Source: Thiotrichales bacterium 19S9-11
GTDB taxonomy: Bacteria; Pseudomonadota; Gammaproteobacteria; Francisellales; Francisellaceae
Reading direction: 5' to 3'
NCBI GenBank assembly: GCA_021713395.1
Contig: JAKJJT010000001.1
Coordinates: forward strand, 186,001-250,000
DNA length: 64,000 nucleotides
Under the pieces are notes generated by a model. The model searched no databases and was not told the DNA's origin. It saw only the letters and a list, made by a program, of their open reading frames with translations. Positions 36,967 through 46,558 of the stretch are shown here, in pieces. Position numbers and translations under genes: made by a program. Within the stretch, counting starts at the first letter, position 1. Every line of letters starts with the position of its first letter.

Positions 36967-38327
36967 TTATATATTTTCTTTTAAATTCTATTTTTTTTGC
37001 ATTATCATTTTTCTTTTATGCTTTGGAGTACTATGACTCTTTTGCACTGCTTCTTGTTTTCATCTTTTTTATTTTAAGTAGTTTATCTTTTGCGTTATCA
37101 CAGAATAGGGTTACATTTGGGTTTTGGTTTGCCATTATATATATTGCACTATTTTTATTTACTCCAGTTTTAGATATTTTTGGGTTGCAAGATTATAAGC
37201 CATCGCACCAGGTATCACTGACCTATCAATTTTTAGCAATTGGAGGCGGGGCACTATTTCAAATAGGGTACTCATTAACCTATTCCCCTGTAAGTATTTA
37301 TTACCATAGTTTTTGTTTTAGAAGGTTAGAGAGAATACTTTTTTATTTTATTGGGCTAATGTTGATCGCGTGCTATATTTGGTATGCATTCTTTGGTGGT
37401 GTGAATATTAATAAAAGTATTCGACTAGAGCACTTAGGAGGATTGCCACTATTGGCTAGCTATATAATGTTATTTGCTATTCCAAGTTATATATTCTGGC
37501 CTTTATATTTAAAAAAACGTCCTTTCTATATTCCTTTGTTTGTTATTGTTTTTGCTGTTGTTCAATACTTGGATTTTGCCATTAATAAGTCACGCAGTGA
37601 TTTTGTTTCTTCGGTTTTAGCGCTATTATTAGGGCAGCTGTATGTATCTAAAATTATTGTCTTTAAAGAAACCTTTTCATTAACTGATTTAAAGAAACCT
37701 ATTTTCCCAAGTTTATACAAAATGATTATGTTGATATCTCCATTGGTTCTTGTGGCAGCGATTCTTAGGTTTGTTAGAGGGCAAATGCAAACAGGTGCTG
37801 TAACGATAGACGTATGGAGTGGCTTGCAGAAGTCATTTGGCATTGGTGGAGATCATTTTGGATCTTTTTCCTATGGTTCTATGGTGTATAAGTTAATAAA
37901 TTATGTCCCCACTTACCATGATTGGTTGTATGGGCAGAGTTATTACCGATTAATGTATGTTTTTATCCCAAGATCCTTATGGAATATGAAGCCACAAAAT
38001 ACAGAAACAATAGTGGGTGGTTGGCTATACCCTAATATTCAAGGAATGGTAGTGCCTCCAGGCGTTATCGGGGATGCATATATAAACTTTGGCAATCTAG
38101 GTGTTTTAATGATGCTGGTTATAGGGGTTGCTTTTGCTTTCTTAACAAGAGTTTCTAACCCGTTATTAAGTTTCTTATTTCCATTTGTAGCAGCCGTACA
38201 AATTTTTCATTTTGTTCGTGGTAGCTTTACAACTTCTATTGTTGAAATGGTTGTGGTGTTCTTAAGCTTATCTGTAATGTACTGGTATGTTAGAGCTACA
38301 GAAATAACAAGTGCTCAAAATAGCTAA
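36963..38327 (+). CDS. Wzy-like oligosaccharide repeat unit polymerase
   Basis: A 454-residue inner membrane protein with about 11-12 hydrophobic helices. A large loop in the second half has VFIPRSLWNMKPQNTETIVGGW and PPGVIGDAYINFGNLGVLMM, the arrangement seen in O-antigen polymerases. Wzy proteins join lipid-linked repeat units in the periplasm. Primary sequence is poorly conserved in this class, so the call rests on topology, the loop and position. It overlaps the ABC transporter gene by four bases, and a 173-bp gap with ops-like and hairpin elements follows it. Confidence 0.75.
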   Translation: MIIYFLLNSIFFALSFFFYALEYYDSFALLLVFIFFILSSLSFALSQNRVTFGFWFAIIYIALFLFTPVLDIFGLQDYKPSHQVSLTYQFLAIGGGALFQIGYSLTYSPVSIYYHSFCFRRLERILFYFIGLMLIACYIWYAFFGGVNINKSIRLEHLGGLPLLASYIMLFAIPSYIFWPLYLKKRPFYIPLFVIVFAVVQYLDFAINKSRSDFVSSVLALLLGQLYVSKIIVFKETFSLTDLKKPIFPSLYKMIMLISPLVLVAAILRFVRGQMQTGAVTIDVWSGLQKSFGIGGDHFGSFSYGSMVYKLINYVPTYHDWLYGQSYYRLMYVFIPRSLWNMKPQNTETIVGGWLYPNIQGMVVPPGVIGDAYINFGNLGVLMMLVIGVAFAFLTRVSNPLLSFLFPFVAAVQIFHFVRGSFTTSIVEMVVVFLSLSVMYWYVRATEITSAQNS

Positions 38328-38360
38328 GTTATAGTGAAAGTTATAACTACTATAGCTATT

Positions 38361-38382
38361 GATCATTAATGAGGTAATGATC
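38361..38382. repeat. Hairpin upstream of the ops-like site
   Basis: GATCATTA and TAATGATC, perfect 8-bp arms with the loop ATGAGG. There is no T-run. It lies between wzy and the next glycosyltransferase. Confidence 0.45.
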
Positions 38383-38398
38383 GTGATGATAACAAAGC

Positions 38399-38451
38399 TA
38401 TAATATTAAGTTGCATTGAAACGGTCGTCTTTTCTCATATGCGGTAGTATG
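38399..38451 (+). promoter_or_regulatory. Possible promoter and ops-like element
   Basis: TATAAT (38399-38404) has no good -35. About 37 bases downstream lies GCGGTAGTATG (38441-38451), which matches eleven of twelve positions of the ops core GGCGGTAGnnTG recognised by the antiterminator RfaH. The preceding base is T instead of G. It sits in the only long gap inside the polysaccharide locus. Confidence 0.45.
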
Positions 38452-38500
38452 ATAAGCTTTATTTCCATGAGGTAGAAATGAAATTAAGGTTGGGTTTTCA

Positions 38501-39580
38501 TTGATAAGTCAGAATAAAAAGAACATACTAATCATACAGAATAAAATCATGCATTACCGGGAAGAGTTTTACAATGAATTGAGTAAGAACTACTGCGTGA
38601 CTATATTACATTCTGGGGAAAAGACAGTTTTAAGTGATAGCCATTTGTATAAGGAGATCATTACAAAAACTAAAAAGCTGGGCCCTTTTTTTATCCAACA
38701 ATCTATATTTTCTGTAATCCGCAGAGGTAACTATGATATTATTGTAGCAATGCATGACTTAAGATGGTTGATGAATTTTTTGGCAAAGTTAGTCTACCGG
38801 AAAAAATATCCTTTTGTTTGGTGGGGGTTAGACTTTAGTCGCTCTAATTTTATCAATCGCTTGAAGTTACTTTCTGTAAAGGGAAAAAGTCCTGTTATTT
38901 TTTATTGTGATAAAATAAAGCATGACTTTATCAATTATGGGCTAAAACCCCAAGAGAAACTATTTTTTGCAAACAATACATTTACGATTCGTCCGAAGAA
39001 TAGAATAAAGAGTTTTAAAATTCAAGATAAAACTTTGATTTTATTTGTTGGTAGTATGGATGCTAGAAAGCAAAATGATAGTTTATTGCGAGCATTTGCT
39101 AAGGTCAAAAATGACATTCCAGAGGATCTTTATTTATGTTTTGTGGGTGCTGGGTCACAACTTGGAGATCTTAAGGCGCTTGCACTTAAATTGAATATAG
39201 AAAAACAAGTGCAATTTGAAGGTGCAATTACAGATACTGAATTGTTAGAAAAGTATTATAAGCATGCTTTATTTTCAATTTCTTTTGGGCAAGCAGGTTT
39301 ATCTGTGCTACAGAGTATGGGTTATGGTGTGGCATTTGTAACTAAAAAGAATGCCATAACTGGTGGAGAGTTATCAAATATTGTTGATGGTAAAAATGGC
39401 ATTTTATGTGAAGATAACATGGCCTCTTTAGAAACTGTAATTAAACGACTGGCTAATGATAAAGCATATTGTTTGGAGATGGGTGCTAATGCTTATGACT
39501 ATTATGATCAATATTGTACCGTTGAAAATATGGTTGCTGGTTTTTCAAAGGCATTAAGTTTTGCTGAAGATAGTCATTAA
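38501..39580 (+). CDS. Glycosyltransferase family 4
   Basis: A 359-residue cytoplasmic or membrane-associated glycosyltransferase with the GT-B fold. ILFVGSMDARKQNDSLLRAF starts the nucleotide-sugar domain, and GEL/IVDGKNGILCE is the usual C-terminal region; the EX7E motif is only partly recognisable. The start is probably TTG at 38501, because the N-terminal strand NILIIQNKIMHYREEF needs it; an ATG at 38549 would cut the first strand. The sugar is unknown. It follows the ops-like leader. Confidence 0.82.
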   Translation: MISQNKKNILIIQNKIMHYREEFYNELSKNYCVTILHSGEKTVLSDSHLYKEIITKTKKLGPFFIQQSIFSVIRRGNYDIIVAMHDLRWLMNFLAKLVYRKKYPFVWWGLDFSRSNFINRLKLLSVKGKSPVIFYCDKIKHDFINYGLKPQEKLFFANNTFTIRPKNRIKSFKIQDKTLILFVGSMDARKQNDSLLRAFAKVKNDIPEDLYLCFVGAGSQLGDLKALALKLNIEKQVQFEGAITDTELLEKYYKHALFSISFGQAGLSVLQSMGYGVAFVTKKNAITGGELSNIVDGKNGILCEDNMASLETVIKRLANDKAYCLEMGANAYDYYDQYCTVENMVAGFSKALSFAEDSH

Positions 39581-39593
39581 GGAGCATCACGAA

Positions 39594-41411
39594 ATGTGTG
39601 GTATTTTTGTTTGTTTTGGGGCAGTTGAACATTTTCAACAAGCTAATTTGGTTAACGCAATGCAGTATTTAACACATAGAGGTCCTGATAATTTAGGTTA
39701 TTTTAGTGATCAGATGTGCTTTATGGGACATACAAGACTATCTATTATGGATGTTCATAATCATGCAAACCAACCTTTTTATTATGGTGATTTAGTTTTA
39801 GTGTATAATGGAGAAATTTTCAATTATGTTGAGCTTAAGGAGCAATTATTAAAGCTTGACTATAAGTTTGAAACTACCTCGGATACAGAAGTTGTTATTA
39901 AATCATTTCATCAGTGGGGCCATGCTTGTTTTTCAAAATTCAATGGTATGTGGTCACTGGCTATTTATAATAAAAAGGAACAGTCACTGCTTATTTCACG
40001 TGATCGTTTTGCTCAAAAGCCTTTGTTTATTTCCAAGACAGATAAAGCAATATTTTTTAGTAGTGAAATTCATCCATTAGTCTCAGTTTTAAAAAATAAA
40101 CCCAATTATCAACTCATTAAGGCATTCTTGCTCGAGGGTACCTATGAGTCAAATGGCTTTACGTTTTTTGATGGCATTGAAGAATTTCCAAAGGCGCATT
40201 ATTTATCGATAGATAGTAATCAGCGTAGAGCTAGTCAGCGCTATTGGTCATATCCTTGTAATGCAAAAAAAGTGACTGAACATGACTTTAAATTATTTGA
40301 AAATCTCTTAATAGATGCCATTAAAATTAGATTAAGATCAGATGTGCCTTTAAGCATCTTATTATCAGGAGGTGTTGATAGTACGGTAATAGCAGGCTAT
40401 GTCGCTCAATTAATTGATGTGAGTTCATTATCAGCTTTTACCTATGCCTCCAAGGATCAGTTTGATGAAAGCCAATATGCAAAAGAAGTTGCTAAGCGGT
40501 TGGGTTTTGATACTAGTTTATGTGTCAATAGTCTTGATTATCAGGGTTATAGAGATAGGCTTAAGCAACTGGTTAAACACCTTGGAAGAGGACATTCTTC
40601 TCCCGCTGTTGTCTCGGTTGATTTATTATATGAAACGATTGCACAAAATAATGTCAAGGTTGTACTTGACGGACAGGGAGCAGATGAGCTGTTAGCCGGT
40701 TATAAACATTATCATATTATTATCATATTTATGTGTTTAATTAGAGGTAAGTTTAAACAATTCTGGTTGAATTTGAAGGATCTAAAACATGAGGGATTTA
40801 TAAATATCTTTCTTATGTGGGTCAGAAATGTTATGCCTAATGGTATAAAAAAATTAGGTCGATGGTTGTATGGCTATGAAACGGTATTTTGCAAGAATAT
40901 TGATAAAAAAATAACAAGTGAAAAAATCGTAAATATAGAAAAAACGACTAAGAAAAATAAAAACATGTTAAATCGCTACCTGATTCAACAGCATGATATA
41001 GGGCTTGAAAATTTATTATATTATGGCGATATTGTAGCAATGAAAAATTCCATTGAAAACCGTTCTCCATTTATGGATCATCGATTGGTGGAATTTGTTA
41101 TGAATCATGCAGATGAATTAAAAGTTTGTAATAGTAGTAATAAAGCAGCACTGAAAAAATTAGATATCTATAAAGAATTTTCATCTGTTTTAGATAGAAA
41201 AAAAATCGGTTTTTCGAGTAATATAAATCACTCAATATTAAAAGCAATGGTTGATGAGTTGAGAGTATCATCAATATTGAATTGGCCTATTTTTGATCAG
41301 AAGAAAATTAATAAAATGCTTAATTCTGATATTTTATTAAAGCCGCGCTATGAAAGATTTCTTTTTAGACTCTTTCAGGTTCACTTGTGGCATGAGGCTT
41401 TTTATCGTTAG
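39594..41411 (+). CDS. asnB: Asparagine synthase-type glutamine amidotransferase
   Basis: A 605-residue protein of the AsnB family. After removal of Met the class II glutaminase Cys is at the N-terminus (MCGIFVCFG), with RLSIMDV, NGEIFNYVEL and the PP-loop LSGGVDST near residue 258 in the synthetase domain. AAGGAG lies before the ATG at 39594, where the catalytic cysteine becomes residue 2, which decides the start. In O-antigen loci such proteins (WbpS, WbtH) amidate uronic acids, and here that is more likely than asparagine synthesis. It follows the glycosyltransferase gene by 13 bases. Confidence 0.9.
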   Translation: MCGIFVCFGAVEHFQQANLVNAMQYLTHRGPDNLGYFSDQMCFMGHTRLSIMDVHNHANQPFYYGDLVLVYNGEIFNYVELKEQLLKLDYKFETTSDTEVVIKSFHQWGHACFSKFNGMWSLAIYNKKEQSLLISRDRFAQKPLFISKTDKAIFFSSEIHPLVSVLKNKPNYQLIKAFLLEGTYESNGFTFFDGIEEFPKAHYLSIDSNQRRASQRYWSYPCNAKKVTEHDFKLFENLLIDAIKIRLRSDVPLSILLSGGVDSTVIAGYVAQLIDVSSLSAFTYASKDQFDESQYAKEVAKRLGFDTSLCVNSLDYQGYRDRLKQLVKHLGRGHSSPAVVSVDLLYETIAQNNVKVVLDGQGADELLAGYKHYHIIIIFMCLIRGKFKQFWLNLKDLKHEGFINIFLMWVRNVMPNGIKKLGRWLYGYETVFCKNIDKKITSEKIVNIEKTTKKNKNMLNRYLIQQHDIGLENLLYYGDIVAMKNSIENRSPFMDHRLVEFVMNHADELKVCNSSNKAALKKLDIYKEFSSVLDRKKIGFSSNINHSILKAMVDELRVSSILNWPIFDQKKINKMLNSDILLKPRYERFLFRLFQVHLWHEAFYR

Positions 41412-41472
41412 TGTAAAGAAGTCAGATAAAGATTAAGGAATATATGATAATGAAAAATCAAGGTAGTTGGTA

Positions 41473-42249
41473 ATGAAAGCAGTCATATTAGCAGGTGGGC
41501 TGGGAACGCGTTTAAGTGAAGAAACAGCACTTAAACCGAAGCCAATGGTTCAAATTGGTGGTATGCCAATTTTGTGGCATATTATGAAAATCTATTCTCA
41601 TTATGGCATTAATGAGTTTATTATATGCTTAGGCTACAAAGGTTATGTGATAAAAGAGTACTTTGCTAATTATTTTCTGCATATGTCTGATGTGACATTT
41701 TGTATGCAAAGTAATGAAATGAAAGTGCATAGGAAAAATGCAGAACCTTGGCGAGTAACACTAGTTGATACGGGCCATAATAGCATGACTGGTGGGCGCT
41801 TAAGGCGAGTAAGAGGCTATCTTGAAGATGAAGAGTGTTTTTGTTTTACCTACGGTGATGGTGTTGCCAATATTGATTTAAAAGCATTAATAGAGACTCA
41901 TAAACAAGAAAATTGCTTATCAACTGTAACTGCTGTTCAGCCAGCAGGACGTTTTGGTGCTTTAGAGTTTACTGGAAATCAAGTCTTAAACTTTAAAGAA
42001 AAGCCAAGAGGTGATGGGTCATGGATTAATGGAGGTTTTTTTGTTTTATCACCTAAAGTAATTGATTATATTGATGATGATCAAACTATTTGGGAGCAAG
42101 GGCCTATGCAAAAATTAGCGCAATCAGGCCAAATGAGTTGTTATTTTCATGAAGGTTTTTGGCAACCGATGGATACGTTACGTGAAAAGCATTTATTAGA
42201 GAACTTATGGCGGTCTGATCAGGCGCCGTGGAAACTGTGGTATGAATAA
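41473..42249 (+). CDS. rfbF: Glucose-1-phosphate cytidylyltransferase
   Basis: A 258-residue nucleotidyltransferase that makes CDP-glucose. [14 protein letters not shown] with the basic [19 protein letters not shown] binds the nucleotide and metal; [10 protein letters not shown] and [13 protein letters not shown] are typical of RfbF/DdhA. The ATG at 41473 (MKAVILAGG) is the family start. The gene overlaps rfbG by eight bases. It opens the CDP-deoxyhexose branch. Confidence 0.95.
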   Translation: MKAVILAGGLGTRLSEETALKPKPMVQIGGMPILWHIMKIYSHYGINEFIICLGYKGYVIKEYFANYFLHMSDVTFCMQSNEMKVHRKNAEPWRVTLVDTGHNSMTGGRLRRVRGYLEDEECFCFTYGDGVANIDLKALIETHKQENCLSTVTAVQPAGRFGALEFTGNQVLNFKEKPRGDGSWINGGFFVLSPKVIDYIDDDQTIWEQGPMQKLAQSGQMSCYFHEGFWQPMDTLREKHLLENLWRSDQAPWKLWYE

Positions 42250-43318
42250 ACAATTCTGGAAAGATAAAAAAGTACTGGTTACAGGGCACACTGGCTTTAA
42301 AGGCGTTTGGCTATCTTTATGGTTAACAGAGCTTGGTGCTAAAGTCTATGGTTTTGCACTAGAGCCAAACACAAGCCCATCGTTATTTGAGTTATTAAAG
42401 ATGTCATCTAGAGTGGATCACTGTATTGGTGATATTTGTGATTTTTTGGCGTTTAAAACTCGCCTTAACCAAGTAGAGCCAGAGATTATCATTCATATGG
42501 CTGCTCAGCCGTTAGTTAGATATTCTTATCAACATCCAGTCGAAACCTATCAAACTAATGTTATGGGTACAGTTTATTTATTTGAAGCAGTTCGTAATTG
42601 CTCATCGGTTAAAGTAGTTGTTAATGTTACAACAGATAAATGCTATGAGAATAAAGAGTGGCAGTGGGGATATCGTGAGAATGAGCCATTAGGTGGCTAT
42701 GACCCTTATAGCAATAGTAAAGCGTGTTCTGAATTAGTTACCTCAGCTTATCGTAATTCATTTTTTAATCCACAAGAATTTGACTTGCATAATAAGGCGA
42801 TTGCTAGTGCCAGAGCAGGTAATGTAATTGGCGGTGGAGATTGGGCAGAAGATCGTCTAATCCCAGATATTATCCAGTCATTTACTCACAATAAGCCAGT
42901 GATTATTAGAAACCCAAAAGCAATTCGACCATGGCAACATGTACTTGAACCACTATCAGGCTATTTGTTATTGGCAGAAAAGTTATGGTTTGAGCCAGTT
43001 GAGTATGCTTCTAGCTGGAACTTTGGCCCGTATGATAATGATATAAAACCCGTTGAGTATCTTGTTAATTATTTAGCAAGTCACTGGAATAAGTCATGTC
43101 AATGGCAGATCGATAAGCGTATTCAATCTCATGAAGCAAATTATTTAAAATTAGATATATCAAAGGCAAAAGCTTACTTAAATTGGCAGCCTCGATGGGC
43201 ACTAGATAAAGCGTTGGATCAAATTATAGCATGGTATTTAGCGTATGCTTGTGCTAATGATATACTTGAGTTAACATTGACTCAAATTAAGAGTTTTGAA
43301 ACAGACAATCAGGTTTAA
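42242..43318 (+). CDS. rfbG: CDP-glucose 4,6-dehydratase
   Basis: A 358-residue short-chain dehydrogenase-like enzyme converting CDP-glucose to CDP-4-keto-6-deoxyglucose. [16 protein letters not shown] is the NAD-binding loop with the GFKG motif of this family, [13 protein letters not shown] holds the active-site Thr/Asp, and [13 protein letters not shown] holds the YxxxK Tyr and Lys. The length is normal. Its product feeds the RfbH-like enzyme encoded next. Confidence 0.95.
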   Translation: MNKQFWKDKKVLVTGHTGFKGVWLSLWLTELGAKVYGFALEPNTSPSLFELLKMSSRVDHCIGDICDFLAFKTRLNQVEPEIIIHMAAQPLVRYSYQHPVETYQTNVMGTVYLFEAVRNCSSVKVVVNVTTDKCYENKEWQWGYRENEPLGGYDPYSNSKACSELVTSAYRNSFFNPQEFDLHNKAIASARAGNVIGGGDWAEDRLIPDIIQSFTHNKPVIIRNPKAIRPWQHVLEPLSGYLLLAEKLWFEPVEYASSWNFGPYDNDIKPVEYLVNYLASHWNKSCQWQIDKRIQSHEANYLKLDISKAKAYLNWQPRWALDKALDQIIAWYLAYACANDILELTLTQIKSFETDNQV

Positions 43319-43325
43319 AGTAGTT

Positions 43326-44534
43326 ATGGATAAAATTTTAGAGAAGATGCATGTGCCTTACGGTGGTACTGTACATGGGCAAGATGAAATTGATGCGGTT
43401 GTTCATTGTTTGAAGACATCGACTCAGATGGGTAAGCATGTGCGCCAAATGGAAGAAAGCGTTGCCAAACTTTATGATAAACAATATGGAATTATGGTCA
43501 ATTCAGGATCATCTGCAAATTATTTAGCTGTTGAGCTAATGCACTTGGAAAAAGGTGATGAGGTAATAACGCCTGTTTTAACTTTTTCAACAACTGTTGC
43601 ACCTTTAATTAAACAGGGACTTATTCCAGTTTTTGTTGATGTAAAGCCAGGTACATATAATATTGATGTAGATCAAGTTGAAGCGATGATTTCACCGAAA
43701 ACTAAGGCAATGATGATACCTAATCTTTTAGGAAATCTACCTGATTGGAGAAAGTTACGTTCGTTAGCTGATAGATACAATTTGGTGACAGTTGAAGACT
43801 CAGCTGATACATTAGGTGCTGAGATTGATGGTAAATCATCTGGGCGGTTTGTTGATATTAGTACAACAAGTTTTTATGGCTCTCATGTGATTAATTGTGC
43901 TGGCAATGGTGGCATGTTGTGTGTCAATGATGAAGAATTAAATGCTCGGGCTAAATTACTTCGTAGTTGGGGTAGAAGTTCGTCTTTATATATTGAGTCT
44001 GAAGCGATTGAAAATCGCTTTAATGTTGACATTGAAGGTATTCGCTATGATGCAAAATTTGTATTTGAGGCATTAGGCTATAATTTGGAACCTTCAGAGA
44101 TGGGCGCTGCATTTGGTTTAGTGCAATTATCAAAGCTTCAGCAAAACATTGATGCACGTATCAAATGGTTTAATCAACAGTATGAGTTTTTTAAAGCATA
44201 CCAGGATTGGTTTATATTGCCTGAAACTCTAGAAAATGCACGTACAGGTTGGCTTGCCTTTCCATTAACTGTGAAAGAAAATGCACCATTTACACGTACA
44301 GAGATGCAAATATTTCTAGAAAACGAAAACATTCAGACTCGTACGATTTTTACTGGTAATGTTTTGCGTCAACCAGGGTTTAAATCAATAGAGCATAGAG
44401 CGTCAGATCAAGGCTACCCAAATGCTGATGAAGTCATGCATGGTGGTATATTATTAGCATGTCACCATGGCCTAAAGCAAGAAATGCTAGATTATGTACA
44501 CCAGGTATCTCACAGTTTTTTTGCTCAATTTTGA
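43326..44534 (+). CDS. RfbH-like DegT-fold dehydratase, lacking the iron-sulfur cysteines
   Basis: A 402-residue DegT/AHBA-fold PLP/PMP protein. The lysine that anchors PLP in aminotransferases is replaced by His187 in SFYGSHVINCAG, as in CDP-4-keto-6-deoxyglucose-3-dehydrase (E1, RfbH/DdhC) and ColD. But the Cys-rich stretch that binds the [2Fe-2S] cluster in E1, just after RDWGRD, is replaced by RSWGRSSSLY and no cysteine. There is also no RfbI/E3 reductase gene nearby. The gene follows rfbG by seven bases, so the substrate is probably CDP-4-keto-6-deoxyglucose. It could be a dehydratase that reduces in another way, like ColD. The start at 43326 (MDKILEKMHVPYGG) is the normal family start. 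Confidence 0.85.
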   Translation: MDKILEKMHVPYGGTVHGQDEIDAVVHCLKTSTQMGKHVRQMEESVAKLYDKQYGIMVNSGSSANYLAVELMHLEKGDEVITPVLTFSTTVAPLIKQGLIPVFVDVKPGTYNIDVDQVEAMISPKTKAMMIPNLLGNLPDWRKLRSLADRYNLVTVEDSADTLGAEIDGKSSGRFVDISTTSFYGSHVINCAGNGGMLCVNDEELNARAKLLRSWGRSSSLYIESEAIENRFNVDIEGIRYDAKFVFEALGYNLEPSEMGAAFGLVQLSKLQQNIDARIKWFNQQYEFFKAYQDWFILPETLENARTGWLAFPLTVKENAPFTRTEMQIFLENENIQTRTIFTGNVLRQPGFKSIEHRASDQGYPNADEVMHGGILLACHHGLKQEMLDYVHQVSHSFFAQF

Positions 44535-44564
44535 TCTTAATCTGTAACATAAAGTTGGTATAGA

Positions 44565-45497
44565 ATGAAACATAAAACTGCGGTTATTACTGGTGCAACA
44601 GGTTATATAGGTAATTTTTTGACAACGAAACTTCTTGCACAGGGATGGCAAGTAATCTGTATTGTTCGAGATGTAGCAAAAGTACATCAGAAGCAGTTTC
44701 TTTGGCGAAATGATGTAGAGTTAGTTTATTATGATGGAACTGCTCTATCTTTAAAAAAGATTGATGCTTGGTTTGCTGATAATGAAAATACCCACTATGG
44801 CGTTGTTTTTCATTTGGCTTCATTGGCTACTTATGATTGCCCCAGTGAGCTTATCGATAAAATGATAGAATCTAATATAAATTTGGGGACGCATATTTTA
44901 CAAGCGATGAAAGGCTGGAATATTAATAAGTTAATCAATGTGGGTAGTTATTGGCAATATAATCATGTTGGGGCTTATGATCCTGTGTGCTTATATGCAG
45001 CAACAAAAGAATCATTTGAAGCGATTGTGACATTTTATGCTTTATCTTTTTCATTTAATGTGATTAATTTAACGTTATTTGACGTTTATGGGCCAAAAGA
45101 TAATCGTAAAAAATTACTGACATATTTGAAAGATTCAATTCACTCTAAGCAGATAGTAAAATTATCTCTAGGTATGCAAAAATTAGATATGGTTTATATA
45201 GATGATGTCACTGATGCTTTTATTATTGCAGCTGAAAAATTATTAACAACAATGATAGACACACCTGTTCGCTACGCTGTTGCAACAAGAGTCAGGTATA
45301 CGCTAAGAGAAATTATTAATTTGTATCAGGCAGCGATAGATGTTGAGTTTAATCTTGAGTGGGGGGCATTGCCATATCGAAAAAGGGAGGTAATGAATCC
45401 TTGGTTACCTAGTGAAGATCAAATTCTAGAAAATTGGCAACCACAGGTAAGTCTTAAAGAGGGTTTGGAACTAATTAAACATATTGATGAAATATAA
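44565..45497 (+). CDS. NAD(P)-dependent sugar epimerase/4-reductase (abequose/paratose synthase-like)
   Basis: A 310-residue short-chain dehydrogenase-fold protein. The nucleotide loop is VITGATGYIGNFLTTKLL, the catalytic serine region NVGSYWQYN and the Tyr-Lys pair YAATKESFE. The position after rfbF-rfbG-RfbH-like suggests the C4 reductase or epimerase that finishes a CDP-3,6-dideoxy or 6-deoxy sugar, as RfbJ or RfbS do. The exact stereochemistry cannot be predicted. Confidence 0.85.
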   Translation: MKHKTAVITGATGYIGNFLTTKLLAQGWQVICIVRDVAKVHQKQFLWRNDVELVYYDGTALSLKKIDAWFADNENTHYGVVFHLASLATYDCPSELIDKMIESNINLGTHILQAMKGWNINKLINVGSYWQYNHVGAYDPVCLYAATKESFEAIVTFYALSFSFNVINLTLFDVYGPKDNRKKLLTYLKDSIHSKQIVKLSLGMQKLDMVYIDDVTDAFIIAAEKLLTTMIDTPVRYAVATRVRYTLREIINLYQAAIDVEFNLEWGALPYRKREVMNPWLPSEDQILENWQPQVSLKEGLELIKHIDEI

Positions 45498-45502
45498 ATA
45501 TT

Positions 45503-46546
45503 ATGAGTATACTTACTATTGCAATTCCGAGTTATAATAGGTATGAATGCTTGCTGAATACACTAAGAATGTTAATGCCACAGCTTTTAGAAGGTGTTGA
45601 TGTTATTATTTTGGACAACCATTCAGATGTCGACTATAAATCTTCTTTATTAAAACATGATGATATTAAAAGCTATTTAGAGTCAAATCAGATTAGCGTG
45701 ATACGCCATAGAGCCAATGTTGGCATGTCAGCAAATTTTATGCGTGCTTTTGAAGTCTGTCAATCTCAGTGGCTATGGTTGTTATCTGATGACGATGAAG
45801 TGTTTGAAGATTCAGTTGCTGCGATATTGGATGAGCTAGACTTAATTGAGGACAAGCAGTTAGATAGCCAAATTGGTTTAATTAAGTTTAGTTCAAAGCG
45901 TTGTTTTGTTAAAACAGGCCAAGTAACCAGATCATTATCAGACTTGATCGATCTATTGTCGGTATCTGTTGATTATTTTAATAGTTTTATCTTTATTTCT
46001 AATAATGTTTATCATGTTCCATCATTTCAAAGGCAAATTCATATTGGCTATCAGTATGCTAATACATGTGTACCCCATTTGATAATGGTTTTGTATTTTA
46101 TGAATCAAGACATCAAAAATAGTATTTATCTCTCAGAAAAGCAGTTACTTTCCTATGTTGTATCCCATGAAAATTCATATTCATATGGTGTTGTTGCAGG
46201 TTTAGGTGTTGGTGCAATAAAGAATTTTATCTTAGATATTACACCAAAAGAATTTGCTAAGTTAGAGGCGGTTTTTGCTGCACATAATGACTTTAAAGTA
46301 GTTGTCGATTTATTTTATTATACAAAAAAATACTCAAATAGTGCCAATGCTAGGTATTTAGCATATAATTATTTTTTACAAATAAAATTCGCTCGTTCTT
46401 TTATACATAGAGTGATCTTAAGGGGGTTTATTTTTTCGTTAAAGTTCCCATCTTTTTTTGAACAAATAGTGAATAGTGTATGTGAAATATCTCCTAATGT
46501 TAAACTGCATGTAGTCAATATTAAACAAAAATATGAAATTAGATAA
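45503..46546 (+). CDS. Glycosyltransferase family 2
   Basis: A 347-residue GT-A fold glycosyltransferase. TIAIPSYNRYECLLNTL is the nucleotide-binding start, VIILDNHSDVDY follows, and WLWLLSDDDEVF contains the metal-binding acidic motif. The C-terminal half is basic and probably membrane-associated. The sugar is unknown; the place behind the CDP-sugar genes suggests, but does not prove, that it adds that sugar. Confidence 0.88.
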   Translation: MSILTIAIPSYNRYECLLNTLRMLMPQLLEGVDVIILDNHSDVDYKSSLLKHDDIKSYLESNQISVIRHRANVGMSANFMRAFEVCQSQWLWLLSDDDEVFEDSVAAILDELDLIEDKQLDSQIGLIKFSSKRCFVKTGQVTRSLSDLIDLLSVSVDYFNSFIFISNNVYHVPSFQRQIHIGYQYANTCVPHLIMVLYFMNQDIKNSIYLSEKQLLSYVVSHENSYSYGVVAGLGVGAIKNFILDITPKEFAKLEAVFAAHNDFKVVVDLFYYTKKYSNSANARYLAYNYFLQIKFARSFIHRVILRGFIFSLKFPSFFEQIVNSVCEISPNVKLHVVNIKQKYEIR

Positions 46547-46558
46547 TTAGGGCTTATC

